Assembly (NCBI GenBank): GCA_003427395.1
Contig: BFEA01000143.1
Coordinates: 1,531,026 to 1,576,632, forward strand
Reading direction: 5' to 3'
Origin: Chara braunii
Taxonomy: Eukaryota > Streptophyta > Charophyceae > Charales > Characeae
Length of the DNA stretch: 45,607 bases
Positions 31,867-41,563 of this stretch are shown piece after piece; within the stretch, counting starts at the first letter, position 1; each line of letters opens with the position of its first letter. The notes below the pieces were generated by a model that had not been told where the DNA came from, ran no database searches, and saw nothing but the letters and a program-made list of their open reading frames with translations. Both the position numbers and the translations under genes were made by a program.

Positions 31867-32429
31867 AGATAGAGAAAGGAAACCTACAGTTCCAGAGCTG
31901 GGATTGACAAGTTAAGGGGGCTCACGCACATTCACCAAGCACCTCTTCTCGCCTCCTTTCCCTTAACAACCCTCTCAACTGCTCCTCCTGACTAACACCC
32001 CCGATCAGACTCGGAAGGCGGAAAGGATCTGGTCTGCAAGATTGGCCCGAAGATGAACAACAACGGAAAAAGGACAAGCGAAGATTAGGAGGAGTTGGTC
32101 GCTCAACGGCAAGACTACTGAAATTCCAGGAAGATCGGGTGTGCGGGAAAGACTGATGCAACTCAAATCCCGGAAAGGGGCTTTCGCCAACACCCAACGC
32201 TGGAGAAGGCAACCTTGACTTAAATTGTTGGCACAGGGGGGAAAAGGTAAACTCTCCAAGCAGCGCAGGCAACAGGGTAATTCGACGCATTGAAAGCTAC
32301 GTGAGCCGGCAGAGGAAGAAGACCTGGAGAAATTCGGCGCAGAACCTTCGTAGAGAGGGTTTAGGGTTTAGGGCTTTAGGGTTTTTTTCTTAAACCAGTA
32401 ATAAAAAGAGAGGTTTCGAGTGGGCTCTT
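31867..32429 (+). other. LINE 3' region with telomere-like repeats
   Basis: No coding sequence is seen. At 32358-32383 the sequence reads as TTTAGGG units (GGTTTAGGGTTTAGGGC then TTTAGGGTTT), the plant telomere motif, followed by a T run rather than a poly-A tail. The antisense open frames here show no domain. Confidence 0.6.
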
Positions 32430-33195
32430 TTCTCAAGGCCAGGGTCACAGGAATGGGGAGAAGTGGCTAGCTTGGCTGGCCTCTATAGTCAAAGGACCGA
32501 TGGCCGAAGGTCAGGACTGCAGGCGGAAGGCAGAGGTCAAAACCACTCTACGGTTATCATAAGGGGGCAGGAAGGAGGAGAGGGAAGAACTTAGCATGAG
32601 AAGGTCAGTAGAAAGGCTCATACTACTAGTAAGATTGATATATGGCGGACCTCGGTTCGGGATTCAAGAGGCGAGAGGGGGACAGGGCAAACGGACAGTT
32701 ATTACCCACGCTTGCAGGGAGCAATTGGCACTGGTCAAGAGCCCTACGGCCAGAAGGAGCAGAAGAGAAGACCGGGAGTTCAGAGCTTAGGGTCGAATGC
32801 AGTTAAGATGAGGGGGCAGGAAGAAGGAAAAGGAGCGGACCAGGCAGGTAAGCAGGTCTCTCTCTAGGAATAATGATGTCATCTGGCAGATCGGGACAAC
32901 AGGTCTGAGAGGAGAGAGAGGGATAAGGCAAACTGACAGTCAATCCTCCANTGCGGTGGAGCAATCAATGCTGTTCAGGGGTCCTTCGGCCGAACGGGAA
33001 ATACACAGACTAGGCAGGGGTGAGAGGTGTTACATCCTTCCTCAGGGAAGTAATCAATGCCACCTGCTCGGGCCTCTCAGCCATAATGGGGAGGAGCGTG
33101 CGTGAGTCTTTTATGTATTCCATTTGACTTGCCGGGGGAATAGGAACCGGACTGTCGCTCCCCAGAATGGCAGGAGCCAGAACCCTGAGGTTCTG
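32430..33195 (+). repeat. Degenerate ~240-bp tandem repeats
   Basis: Phrases recur: GGCAAACGGACAG (32687) and GGCAAACTGACAG (32929); GGAGCAATTGGCACTGGTCA (32718) and GGAGCAATCAATGCTGTTCA (32961); AGGGGGCAGGAAGGAGGA (32561) and AGGGGGCAGGAAGAAGGA (32812). The unit is about 240-250 bp and well diverged. No gene is seen. Confidence 0.65.
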
Positions 33196-33276
33196 NNNNN
33201 NNNNNNNNNNNNNNNNNNNNNNNNNNNNNNNNNNNNNNNNNNNNNNNNNNNNNNNNNNNNNNNNNNNNNNNNNNNN
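33196..33276. other. Assembly gap (81 N)
   Basis: An uninterrupted N run. The open frames drawn across it mean nothing. Confidence 1.
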
Positions 33277-34391
33277 GCAAAGACCAGTTACAAATCCCCC
33301 TCCACTCACCAACTCACTTCATCCTCATTATCTCCCCCAACCTCGTCTTCTTTCAATAAACAATAAGAATAACAATGAATGACTGAACCAGAACCAACGT
33401 CCGAATCTTGTCCTTACTGCCAGCAACCAATGAGGTCCACCATAGCCACGACCTGCACCTTGTATCACCTCCGAGTGGCGGTGGCTATGGCGGACTACAG
33501 GCGCCTTGCCCCAATGTTCGAAGGACAACGCAAAAGCAGATATGTCCCCTACTACTCAGACCGCCGTGCCTAACTCCTCTCTGTAGCCTTCTTGAACCAG
33601 TGCACCCCCACTGGGCCCCTCAGGGTGAAGATGCCATCCGCCATAGCCAGGTGAGTACGTCCGCCACTCTCCTCCAAGTCTCATTCTTCCTCGTCCTCCT
33701 ACTGAGGCAACACAGCACGCAGCAATTCAGCGAAGCACCATGCAATGCTGCCGAGGCAACACAACTGCACAATGCCAAAAACAACTGCAAGGAACGACAG
33801 GGCAAGCAAACGAGCAGCACAGCAACGGCGCAGTGAAGCACAAGGCAACACCAACAAGGCAGCGAAACTACACGGCACACAAGCGAAGGACGTGGGAGGA
33901 ACTACACACGGATAGGCAGTGGCCCAGCAGAGCAGCAAGGCACAAGGCAACACTGACACCGCAGCCACACCACGCAGATAACACAGCAGCTTGCAAAGAG
34001 CCACACGCGAAGCAAGCGGGACGGGCAGCAAGGCAGCGGCGTAGCGCAGACGAGGCAGTCCACACCTCCAACACGAAGCAAAGCGGCACATCACCTACGC
34101 ACATTACGATCGAACCCCGCAGTGCGTTGGTTCCCACCATCGTTGAGCCAGGGAGGTACTCCGACGGACGTCTATCATCCACCCACAGACCATACGCACT
34201 GACATCACAGACAGAGCGTCCACCCTAAGAGTCCTGCAGGCACTCCAAACCACCAACCATCCACTATTTAGCACTTCCTAAGGGTGCTGATTGTGTGTGT
34301 GTGTGTGTGTGTGTGGCGGGGGTGGGTGAGGGGTGGGGGTTGCATGTTCCTGTAACAAGCAGGAATGAACCATTACCAGCTGCCTGACAAC
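33277..34391. other. CAGC/GCAA-rich intron sequence and a GT microsatellite
   Basis: No gene is supported. The segment 33690-34090 is a degenerate run of GGCAACAC, AAGGCAGC and GAAGCAC-like words, which generates Leu/Cys/Ala-rich antisense open frames by composition. A GT run lies at 34290-34315, followed by a G-rich stretch to 34340. Similar CAGC-rich sequence occurs at 1280-1345 and 43100-43290. Confidence 0.5.
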
Positions 34392-35744
34392 TGTAATGAC
34401 CCACCAAAACACAGACTGAGAACACTGCTGATTTCTGGGATTTGCCGCTGGAATGAATGCCTTGCTCTAAGTCTGTGTGTGTGTGCTGCCTGCTGGTTTG
34501 CATGCCTGTCTGAGTGCTTGTCGGCCTGAGTGTGTGTGTGACCCGCAAGGGTACTTGTTGGTTGAAAGGCCCCGCAGGGCGGGTACTTACCTGTGGCCGT
34601 GACTTTGAGGGTTGCAGCGGCGAAAACACTCAAGTAGGGGNGGTAGGCCCGCGGCATTTAGAGCAGCGGGAAGCTGGTACCACTCAAGTAGTAGTAGAAG
34701 TGTCAGGTACTGGAGGCCGAGCAGAAAAAGACAAAAGTTGGCATTTTTAGAGGCCCAGTAGCGGTAGGTTAGAGGTAAGCCGGTACCAGTCCAAGTAGCC
34801 TGAGTCTAGGGCCTGTCCGGACGATAGCGGAGCCTGCAATGATGTTTCCCTCCGAAAGGGAGGAGGTACCGGTTGCTGGGAGGCCGCTCGGCCTAGGAAG
34901 TCACCGCCCAAGAGGCCCGTAGGCTGCTATATCTTCAGGAGGAGCAAGTAGCTCCTCATTTGCGGCATGCAAGGATTGGCGACATGCTGCTGGAGCCAAG
35001 CGCTGGACTTGTGAAGCGCTGCCTGGAGGAGAGGAGCAGCTGGGCGCTCAGCCTGGCTATGGCGAGCAGTCCAGCCTGAGGAGGAGGGAGAAGGGGGCGA
35101 AGGAGGAGAGTGGTGAGGTACCTACCAGGCTATGGTGGACATCATCTTCATTACCTTGTTGGGCGCTGCATCTGGAAGGCCCCAGTTGGGGTAAGGCCAC
35201 AGCAAGGAAGCTCAAGGCAGAGTCAGGCATGGCGGCTTAGTGAGCAGCGGCATAGATGCTTTGGGTTGTCATTTGGACAGGAGTGCAGCGACATAGCTGC
35301 TTTGCATTGTCCTTTGCACAGGAGGGCAGAGCCCTCAGTAGTCCGCCATAGCCTAGGAAGAAGGGGGGAAGCCATAGTTGTCGTGGACCTATTGTGGTGT
35401 CAGCAGTACAAGGGAACTTCGGATATTGATTCTGGTTCATCCATTCATTGTTATTATTATTATTGGAAGAAGAATAAGATTGATGAAGTGAAGGAGGAGG
35501 AGGAAGGTGGAGAGAGAATGGGGGATTTGTCATTGGTCTTGCTGGTGTACATCTTCTTCTTCTTCTTCTTCTTCTTCTTCTTCTTCTTCTTCTTCTTCTT
35601 CTTCTTCTTCTTCGTCTTCTTTTTCGTCTTCCTTCTCTCTTCTTTGGTCTCTATCTCTTTGCAAGTACTTTCATTTCTTTCACAATTGGGTGGCATTGTC
35701 TTTCATTGTGAATTTGCACTTTGGGAATGACCGGGATCCTAACA
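34392..35744 (+). repeat. Solo-type LTR at the 3' end of the kinase intron
   Basis: It starts TGTAATGACCC and ends GGATCCTAACA. Its last ~220 bp match the end of the minus-strand LTR at 21959-22960. No primer-binding site or internal region follows it, so it is a solo LTR or a 3' end. ACAAC precedes the start and CACAAC spans the end, a possible 5-bp target duplication within one base. It carries a TTC microsatellite at 35552-35613. Confidence 0.7.
35552..35613 (+). repeat. TTC trinucleotide microsatellite
   Basis: About 20 uninterrupted TTC units inside the solo LTR. The minus-strand sister LTR has a shorter, interrupted version at the same place. Confidence 0.97.
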
Positions 35745-35808
35745 CAACCCAATAATTACATGATTGTGTTTGCTGTCCCATTTTGTTTTTGGTATCATGG
35801 GACGAAAG

Positions 35809-38800
35809 ATCCGAAGAATGGGAGGGTCTATTGCGGTGCGAGAGAAGTCAGGACGCGGTGCTGTATTTAGATTTCACGTCCAGCTCAACCTCGATGATCC
35901 ACATGAGGAAGATCCAAGCTTTACCACTCTGCAAGACTTCAAGAGCAGGCTCAGTGCTGTGAAGAGTACACAAACGTTTAAGAAGACGAGGATGGTTCTT
36001 GTTATGTGCGACTCGCTCATGCAAAGGAAAGCTTTTGCATGGATGACAAACAACATGGTCAAGGTGGAGCTGATTGATACATGGAACAGTCTTTTGGAGA
36101 GGGTTGGGCAGTACAAAAGAGGCAGAAGAGGAAAGGGCAGAATGCCAGATTTAGGTGAAAAGGGGGCTGCATGGTGGACAGTCCCTGTGAGCCGAGGAGA
36201 TCAAGCTGAGGCACAGTCAATGAGTGGTTCAAATGTGCATGGTGTTATAAAAGAGGCTGTGACAAGGGATTACAAAGGAGAGGAACCAGAAGCAGATGCA
36301 GCAGGATATTCTGATGCAGAACGGTGTAGACAAGGAATGGCGCCGACAGTGAGCATCAGAGACTCTGCGCAAGGATTAACAATCTGTCCGCAAGGCAATG
36401 CTGAGTTCAACGACCAGGGCAGCTGTGAACCGGTCCATTGTCCATTAACTGACAAGGCATTGTCAGACTCTAATATCGAGCAGCAGGTGCAGGCAGTGCA
36501 CTTGATCATAATGATTGATATCAACAGAGTTCCGAACGGAGAAGACTTGGAGTTGGAGGACCTGAAAGACTTACTCAAGGTGTTGGGGAGTCGTTGTGTA
36601 GAAGATGGAATGCCACACGGACAGGATTCTCCAGCAGTTGGCATTTCATCTGACAAACTATCTGCATTGCCCATATCTCACACAGAAAAAAATTCTACTA
36701 GTGAAGATTTGGGAGGTTGGACGACTACTTTGCCAACCAAGGATCGGTGTCAGATTTCAACATCTGAAATGGTACAGCAAGCTGGAAAGGATAGGTCTCA
36801 GGCGCCAAGCTCAAGTGCAGACGGAAGCGGTGCCTTGACACTCGAGATGGTGCAGCGCACCAGAATGGATCCCTTAGGAACCTCAGAAGAGTATGTCTCG
36901 AGTGAAGACTTCAAGACATTGGCCTCAAAGGCAGGGGGCTGTCCTCCTGTTACAAATGCCCAAGTTTGTTCTGTCGGAGTTGACGAAAAATTCAGTGAAT
37001 GCAATACCTTCAGACGAGGCATCCCTCTTCACGATGAGACGCTTGAGAGAGATGATTTGAGAAGTGGGGATCATGATGATATGCTTGAGAGAGATGATTT
37101 GAGAAGTGGAGATAAACATAACCAATATAGACCTTGTCCAGCCCATTTGGGAAGTAGATATGAATCGCACCTGTGTGCACCTGCTCCAGCCCATTTTGGC
37201 ACTGGGTATAGAGGTCACGTATGTGGCCCTTGTGGGACTCTTTCAGAAACCGAGTATGGACTCGACCCATGCGGAGGCGGTCCATCTGATTTGGAACCTA
37301 TGTATGGCTATGATGAAACTTCTCCGGCTGGTGGTCCATCTCATCTACTCCTGGAAAGACCTGGTTTGGGAACTGGGTATGATACATCAGAAGCCTTAAT
37401 GGAGGACGCCACGAGAACTGTACAGACTGATTCTATAATTCTTTCAACTGTGAGCAAATCAGATGCAACTTCAGTTGCACCTTTGCGTGCTGCAACTGAG
37501 GGAACCTGCAAAGAACCTGAAATTCTGGCAGAAGCTGAGTGCTGTGTTAAGTCTGTTGTTCTGATTTGGCTTGTCCCAGCGACAGCCACCACCAATGTCC
37601 GTGCAAAGATACGACAGTTCGGCAGATGGGCTTCCAGCTTGCAGCACGAGATCCCTGTGAAGTGGCACATCAAGAGCAAGCCCTTGCATTCAAGGGAGAT
37701 GCTAGAGATTCTGGAAATGGCAACCGATGAGGGACCGTCAGAATCAATTGTGATGGCTGGTCAGCAGGAGATCGAAGAGGCGCTTGACATGGACAGTGCG
37801 GTTGCTGAGAAGAGCATTCACAACAAAACAGCTCCTTCTAGTGTACACGGTCGCCGGCGTCAGAGCATGGGAAGCATATTCAGGACTGGTTCTATACAGG
37901 ATGATGATGTCAGTTACTTAACAAATCGTATTCGCATTCTTGATGGTTACGAGGTCGAGTATGCACCTGACAGCATGTTAGACGTGGCACTTGCTTCACC
38001 AATCTGTACCTGGCGTGACAGAGTTGGATCCTCCGAAGTGGACCGTCCGTTCATGGATGTACCCACTGACCATTTGATTACAGGCTCTTGGCAAGCAAAT
38101 GCCAGTGTTACAAGATGGGACGAGAGCGCAGATGACACAAGGTCCCAGCCAGTCAGTCCTGGATTTGAACCTTCCGCTAACGATTATGACATCCGGTCAA
38201 AGAACAGCATTGACATACGGGAGATTCATGGCCCAGGGGTGGAACCCCCGGTGCCTCCGGAGCCTGGAAGTAATCCCCAAGCTCGACTGCCAAGACCTTG
38301 TAGTCCTCTGGAAAAGAGTACTGATGTGGAGGCTGCAAGTTCGAGATCTACCAATGGTTGCTTGGCGGGTGAGGAACACAGAACACGGACTAAGTATTTG
38401 GTCCTTCCATTAGGTTCTCAGAGAAGCAGGATGATTGATGTTGATGACTGGGGGATGAGTGATCCCGTGGACAGGCGTAAGTTGTATTTCGTGTGTGGTC
38501 CTTGTGAAGACACACACAAACTTCAGATTGGAAGTGTGGCAGAGGGAAGCTCGGCGAAACATGCTGGGATAACTATTTCTGTCATGTCTGAAAGAGGGAA
38601 ACAATTCCCTGCAGTTGAGGGCATTTCAGCCGATGGTAACAGGAAAGAACATTATGATCCCATCAGCAAGATGCAAAGCGTTGCTGAGATGCATCCTTCT
38701 GCTCTCGCCCAGGGGGACAAAGCCAGTGGACATTTTGGAGGGATGAGCAGTTCTGAAGCACTCATGAGAAGATGTTATGGGCAAAGGGAATTCCCTATGA

Positions 38801-39867
38801 AAGGATCACTTACTTCTGTCTGGAAACCGAGAGCTTCTGAGGGGACTTTGCATGGCGCTCAAATGGGCTGCATCGTAGAGGAGAAGTCTGTTGCAAACAG
38901 AGAGACACAAGTGAGCTTACCATCATCAGGGATGGGGGAGGAAGGAATAGATTATCAATGGAAGCTGCCAACCTCGGATGTAGAAGATCACAGAAGACTA
39001 ACGCGTGATGTCAGCCAGAGATGGTCATCGACTCCAGGACCAACTTCTGGGACAACCTTTCATCCACCTTCTCACATTGCAGAAACGCATGAAATGCAGA
39101 AGCTGGGAGATCCACACACATCTGAAGGTTTCCTCAAACGAGATGCAAACTGGGAAACACACAGGATAAGGAACAGCAAAGGCAAGGAAAGAATACTTGG
39201 TTCTCCCGATGCCGGTTTGACTTCGGGTCCAAAGGAAGATCCTGTTCCATTTCGGACTAATGTCCCTTTCGGTCCACCATCTGATCCTGCACCATCTCAA
39301 TCGTGCCCTGATCCATTACATGATCCTGGACTGTTTCAATCATGTGTTGTTCCGTTACATGACCCGAGACCTAATGCATCTCAGTCTCATGTTTCTTCTG
39401 GTTCATTATCTGATCCTGGAACATCTCAGTCACATCCTGGTCCATCACATGACCGTAGACAATTCCAATTACACCCTGCTCCGCTCCGTGACCCCGGATC
39501 ATCTCGATCACGCCCTGACGTCACGCACCAGGCCCGTTGTACATGTCCTCAGGAAGAGGATAGGACACTTGGTTCTGCCTGTGGCACTGCGCCTTCTGGT
39601 CCATTGCATGGTCCTGAACCACCTGAAACCATGAGCCAAGGGGGTCAAACACATCCTCATCCAGAGAAGCCCCTCAAAGGAATGGAGGTGCTGGTTGCAG
39701 AAGACACTGGACTCCTTCGCAAACTTCAAGTGGCCATGCTCCAAAGACTTGGTGCGAAAGCAATTGGTGTGGAGGATGGCAAGAAGGCAGTCGAAGCTGT
39801 CTGTGAGAGAGCTGCTGCTGGTCAAGCTATGAAAATGCAATTCGACCTCCTGCTAATGGACTGCCAG
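35809..39867 (+). CDS. Hybrid histidine kinase, 4059-nt exon: ATPase end, split degenerate receiver, receiver start
   Basis: The exon is 1353 codons, phase 0 at both ends and free of stops. Residues 1-28 (IRRMGGSIAVREKSGRGAVF and on) finish the HATPase_c domain begun at 439. A degenerate receiver of the type found before the true receiver in plant CRE1/AHK kinases follows in dispersed strands: MVLVMCDSLMQRKAF (near 35992), HLIIMIDINRVPNGE (36499), KSVVLIWLVPATATT (37550) and VKWHIKSKPLHSREM (37660, with a Lys-Pro pair). Hundreds of low-complexity residues separate them. A further ~650-residue polar linker has a 45-nt internal repeat (37047-37113) and Pro/Asp/His/Gln repeats (39240-39530). The canonical receiver starts at MEVLVAEDTGLLRKLQ (39682) and reaches the phospho-acceptor Asp in LLLMDCQ (codon 39859-39861). 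Known CRE1-type receptors pass phosphate to HPt proteins; cytokinin sensing cannot be judged because the CHASE domain is off-window. Confidence 0.88.
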
Positions 39868-40556
39868 GTGTGCCTCGGTTATCATTTTCTCCCTTTGTTG
39901 AATTCAGAAGATGTCCTTCTTGACTTCTCTTTCCAAACAGAATTATGAATAAGCAGAACACGAGTCCAGCCCAGTCTCCATGCCCATGGAGAACACTGCA
40001 ATGGGCCTGGAAATCGGGCTGCACTACCGTCTTCCCCAGAATAGGACGGAATTACCGTCTTCCCCTGAATAGGACGTATGGACATTACTGCCATATGTAG
40101 CGTGAAAGTTGCATGGAGATTGGGGTGCACTACCGTCTTCTCCCAAGTAGAACATATGGACATCATCGTGGTATATAGGCTGAAAGTTGCCCTGAGTACG
40201 GCTATAATGACTGTACGTCCTATTCGAGGGAGGATGGTAGTGGACTGCCAGGTATGTCTGCAATATTCACTCCTTCCAGACCCTGTGTGCTTCTGAACGT
40301 TTGTCGTTTGTCTCCCAAAATGGATGACGTGAGGGTACCCGGCGCATGTCACTAAATGGTACATGCATGTAATATCAGTAAGAAGACCATAGTTCAAGTC
40401 TGACAGAATCACATGACGATGCTATACCCCCTTTCAAGAGGTGCAGCACCTCCTCTTGTAAGTGCAGGCATCATCACCCCTGTTCACCCTCAACCAGTAG
40501 GATCAAAAATTTATGTTTGATATTTTGAAATATTATGAAATGTAAATTACATACCA

Positions 40557-40640
40557 ACGGGCCTAGCTCAGTTGATACACCTATGAACAGTTTAAATCCA
40601 GACTCGAGTTCGAATCCAGATGCTACCAGATTAACAAAAT
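40557..40640 (+). repeat. tRNA-like SINE head
   Basis: TAGCTCAGTTGA at 40564-40575 matches a pol III A box, and GAGTTCGAATCC at 40606-40617 matches a B box with tRNA-like spacing. No full cloverleaf forms, so this is a tRNA-derived repeat rather than a gene. Confidence 0.55.
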
Positions 40641-40650
40641 AAAACAATTT

Positions 40651-40936
40651 GGAATTACCTGGGCCCAATGCATTCAGGAAGGATATCTCACGGCCGTCCA
40701 AGGCCGTCACCCTATTAAAAAACAAATTATAAAAAGAAGTACATAAGTTATAATTCGATACGTCTTGTACAAGTACAAAAAAGACAAAGTCAGTATTGGA
40801 ATACAGTTCAATACACCATTTGTCTGAAACAGAGGACTGTCATTTTTTATTTTTTTATTTTTTTATTTTTTTAAAGGATGACGGCCTTGAGATATGGTCA
40901 TCAAAGTTTATCAAACTGACCGGCCCTAGGTAATTC
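40651..40936. repeat. Imperfect inverted repeat (possible SINE pair)
   Basis: GGAATTACCTGGGCCC and GGATATCTCACGGCC...AAGGCCGTCACC (40651-40712) are mirrored by GGATGACGGCCTTGAGATAT and CGGCCCTAGGTAATTC (40876-40936). The arms are diverged and enclose an AT-rich loop with repeated TTTTTTATT. Confidence 0.7.
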
Positions 40937-41335
40937 AGAGTTGTATTGTAGTACTTTAGTCATCTGCTTTCAGTGACAGGTCTGTATTTCATCAGATCAA
41001 GGGTGTATGAACTCCGCCACGCCAGCTGGTGAGAGGTCTTCTGAATGAATATAATCGAGAAGAAATCAATACAATCATGGAAAACCAATCATTTATTGAA
41101 GTCCAAACGATATGTGCATGTGATGCAAAGTCATGCAAAACTTACGATCTAACAATCAACGACCGGTGGTGCGAGGTCTGTCATTTGTTTCATATAAGAA
41201 AAAGAGCAATGGTGCGACTATCTGATGCAAATGTCATTTGTTTCATAAGAAGAAGAACAATGGCTGGACATCAGAAAACGGGCCTGTAACTCTCTGACAT
41301 CATGGAGGGTCTTGTTTTCTCTGTAATGGTCGCAG

Positions 41336-41563
41336 ATGCCAGTGTTGGATGGTTATTCGGCCACTCGAGCGATACGAGAAATGGAGCAGAAGCAGGAGAC
41401 TGCAGAGCCCCATCATTTGCCGATCATTGCACTGACTGCACATGCCATGAAGTATGATGAAGACAGATGTCTTAATGCAGGCATGGATGCCTACTTGATG
41501 AAACCGATGAAAGTAGAACAATTGTTGAAAGCAATCAAAAGAGTTTGTCCTCACTTCATTTAA
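41336..41563 (+). CDS. Hybrid histidine kinase, last exon: receiver C-terminal half
   Basis: 75 codons plus TAA at 41561-41563. The exon starts right after a CGCAG acceptor with MPVLDGYSATRAIREME, continuing the MDCQ of the previous exon. It supplies the remaining receiver hallmarks: the conserved Thr in PIIALTAHAM and the Lys in AYLMKPMKVEQLLKAI, so the receiver has its Asp, Thr and Lys set intact. The protein ends shortly after the last helix, so the receiver is C-terminal, as in plant hybrid kinases. Phosphate from the kinase His is passed to this Asp and then to HPt proteins (family knowledge). Confidence 0.93.
   Translation: MPVLDGYSATRAIREMEQKQETAEPHHLPIIALTAHAMKYDEDRCLNAGMDAYLMKPMKVEQLLKAIKRVCPHFI

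Larger units (their letters stand above)
22970..32400 (+). mobile_element. L1-like LINE (non-LTR retrotransposon), decayed
   Basis: A long pyrimidine-rich 5' region with repeated blocks, ORF1 with a CCHC knuckle, ORF2 with APE-type endonuclease, reverse transcriptase and a C-terminal Cys/His motif, and a 3' region ending in telomere-like repeats. There are no LTRs and no integrase. This is the plan of plant L1-clade elements. Both ORFs contain frameshifts and stops, although the last 618 codons of ORF2 remain open. A related fragment lies at 43286-43790. Confidence 0.85.
482..35808 (+). other. Giant intron (about 35.3 kb) inside the kinase ATPase domain
   Basis: The donor is GTAAGA at 482 and the acceptor is AG at 35807-35808. 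Phase is 0 on both sides and the flanking exons rebuild an uninterrupted HATPase_c C-terminus (GLGLHIARSL / IRRMGGSIAV). The intron contains several retrotransposons, at least two DNA-type foldback elements and one assembly gap (33196-33276), so its true length is only approximate. No other host exon was recognised inside it. Most long elements are on the sense strand, so splicing must skip their LTR ends and cryptic donors. Confidence 0.85.
39868..41335 (+). other. Intron between the receiver halves (1468 bp)
   Basis: The donor is GTGTGC, a weak consensus, right after MDCQ; the acceptor is CGCAG at 41331-41335; phase 0. The position after the D-C-Q codons fits the MDCQ/MP join of plant kinases. 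If retained, the frame runs 27 more codons to a stop at 39946 and loses the receiver Thr and Lys. It contains tandem and inverted repeats at 40010-40255, a tRNA-like SINE head at 40557, an inverted repeat at 40651-40936, and a ~55-bp duplication near 41175-41265. Confidence 0.88.

Noticed and set aside
33010-33382. Open frames spanning the N gap
   Set aside because: Undetermined bases cannot support a gene.
33620-34182. Leu/Cys/Ala-rich minus-strand frames suggesting membrane proteins
   Set aside because: Hydrophobicity comes from degenerate CAGC/GCAA repeats; similar sequence elsewhere in the window gives the same artefact.
39868-39948. Receiver ending at 39948 as the true C-terminus
   Set aside because: It would lack the conserved Thr and Lys, and the missing half is found in frame at 41336 after a good acceptor.
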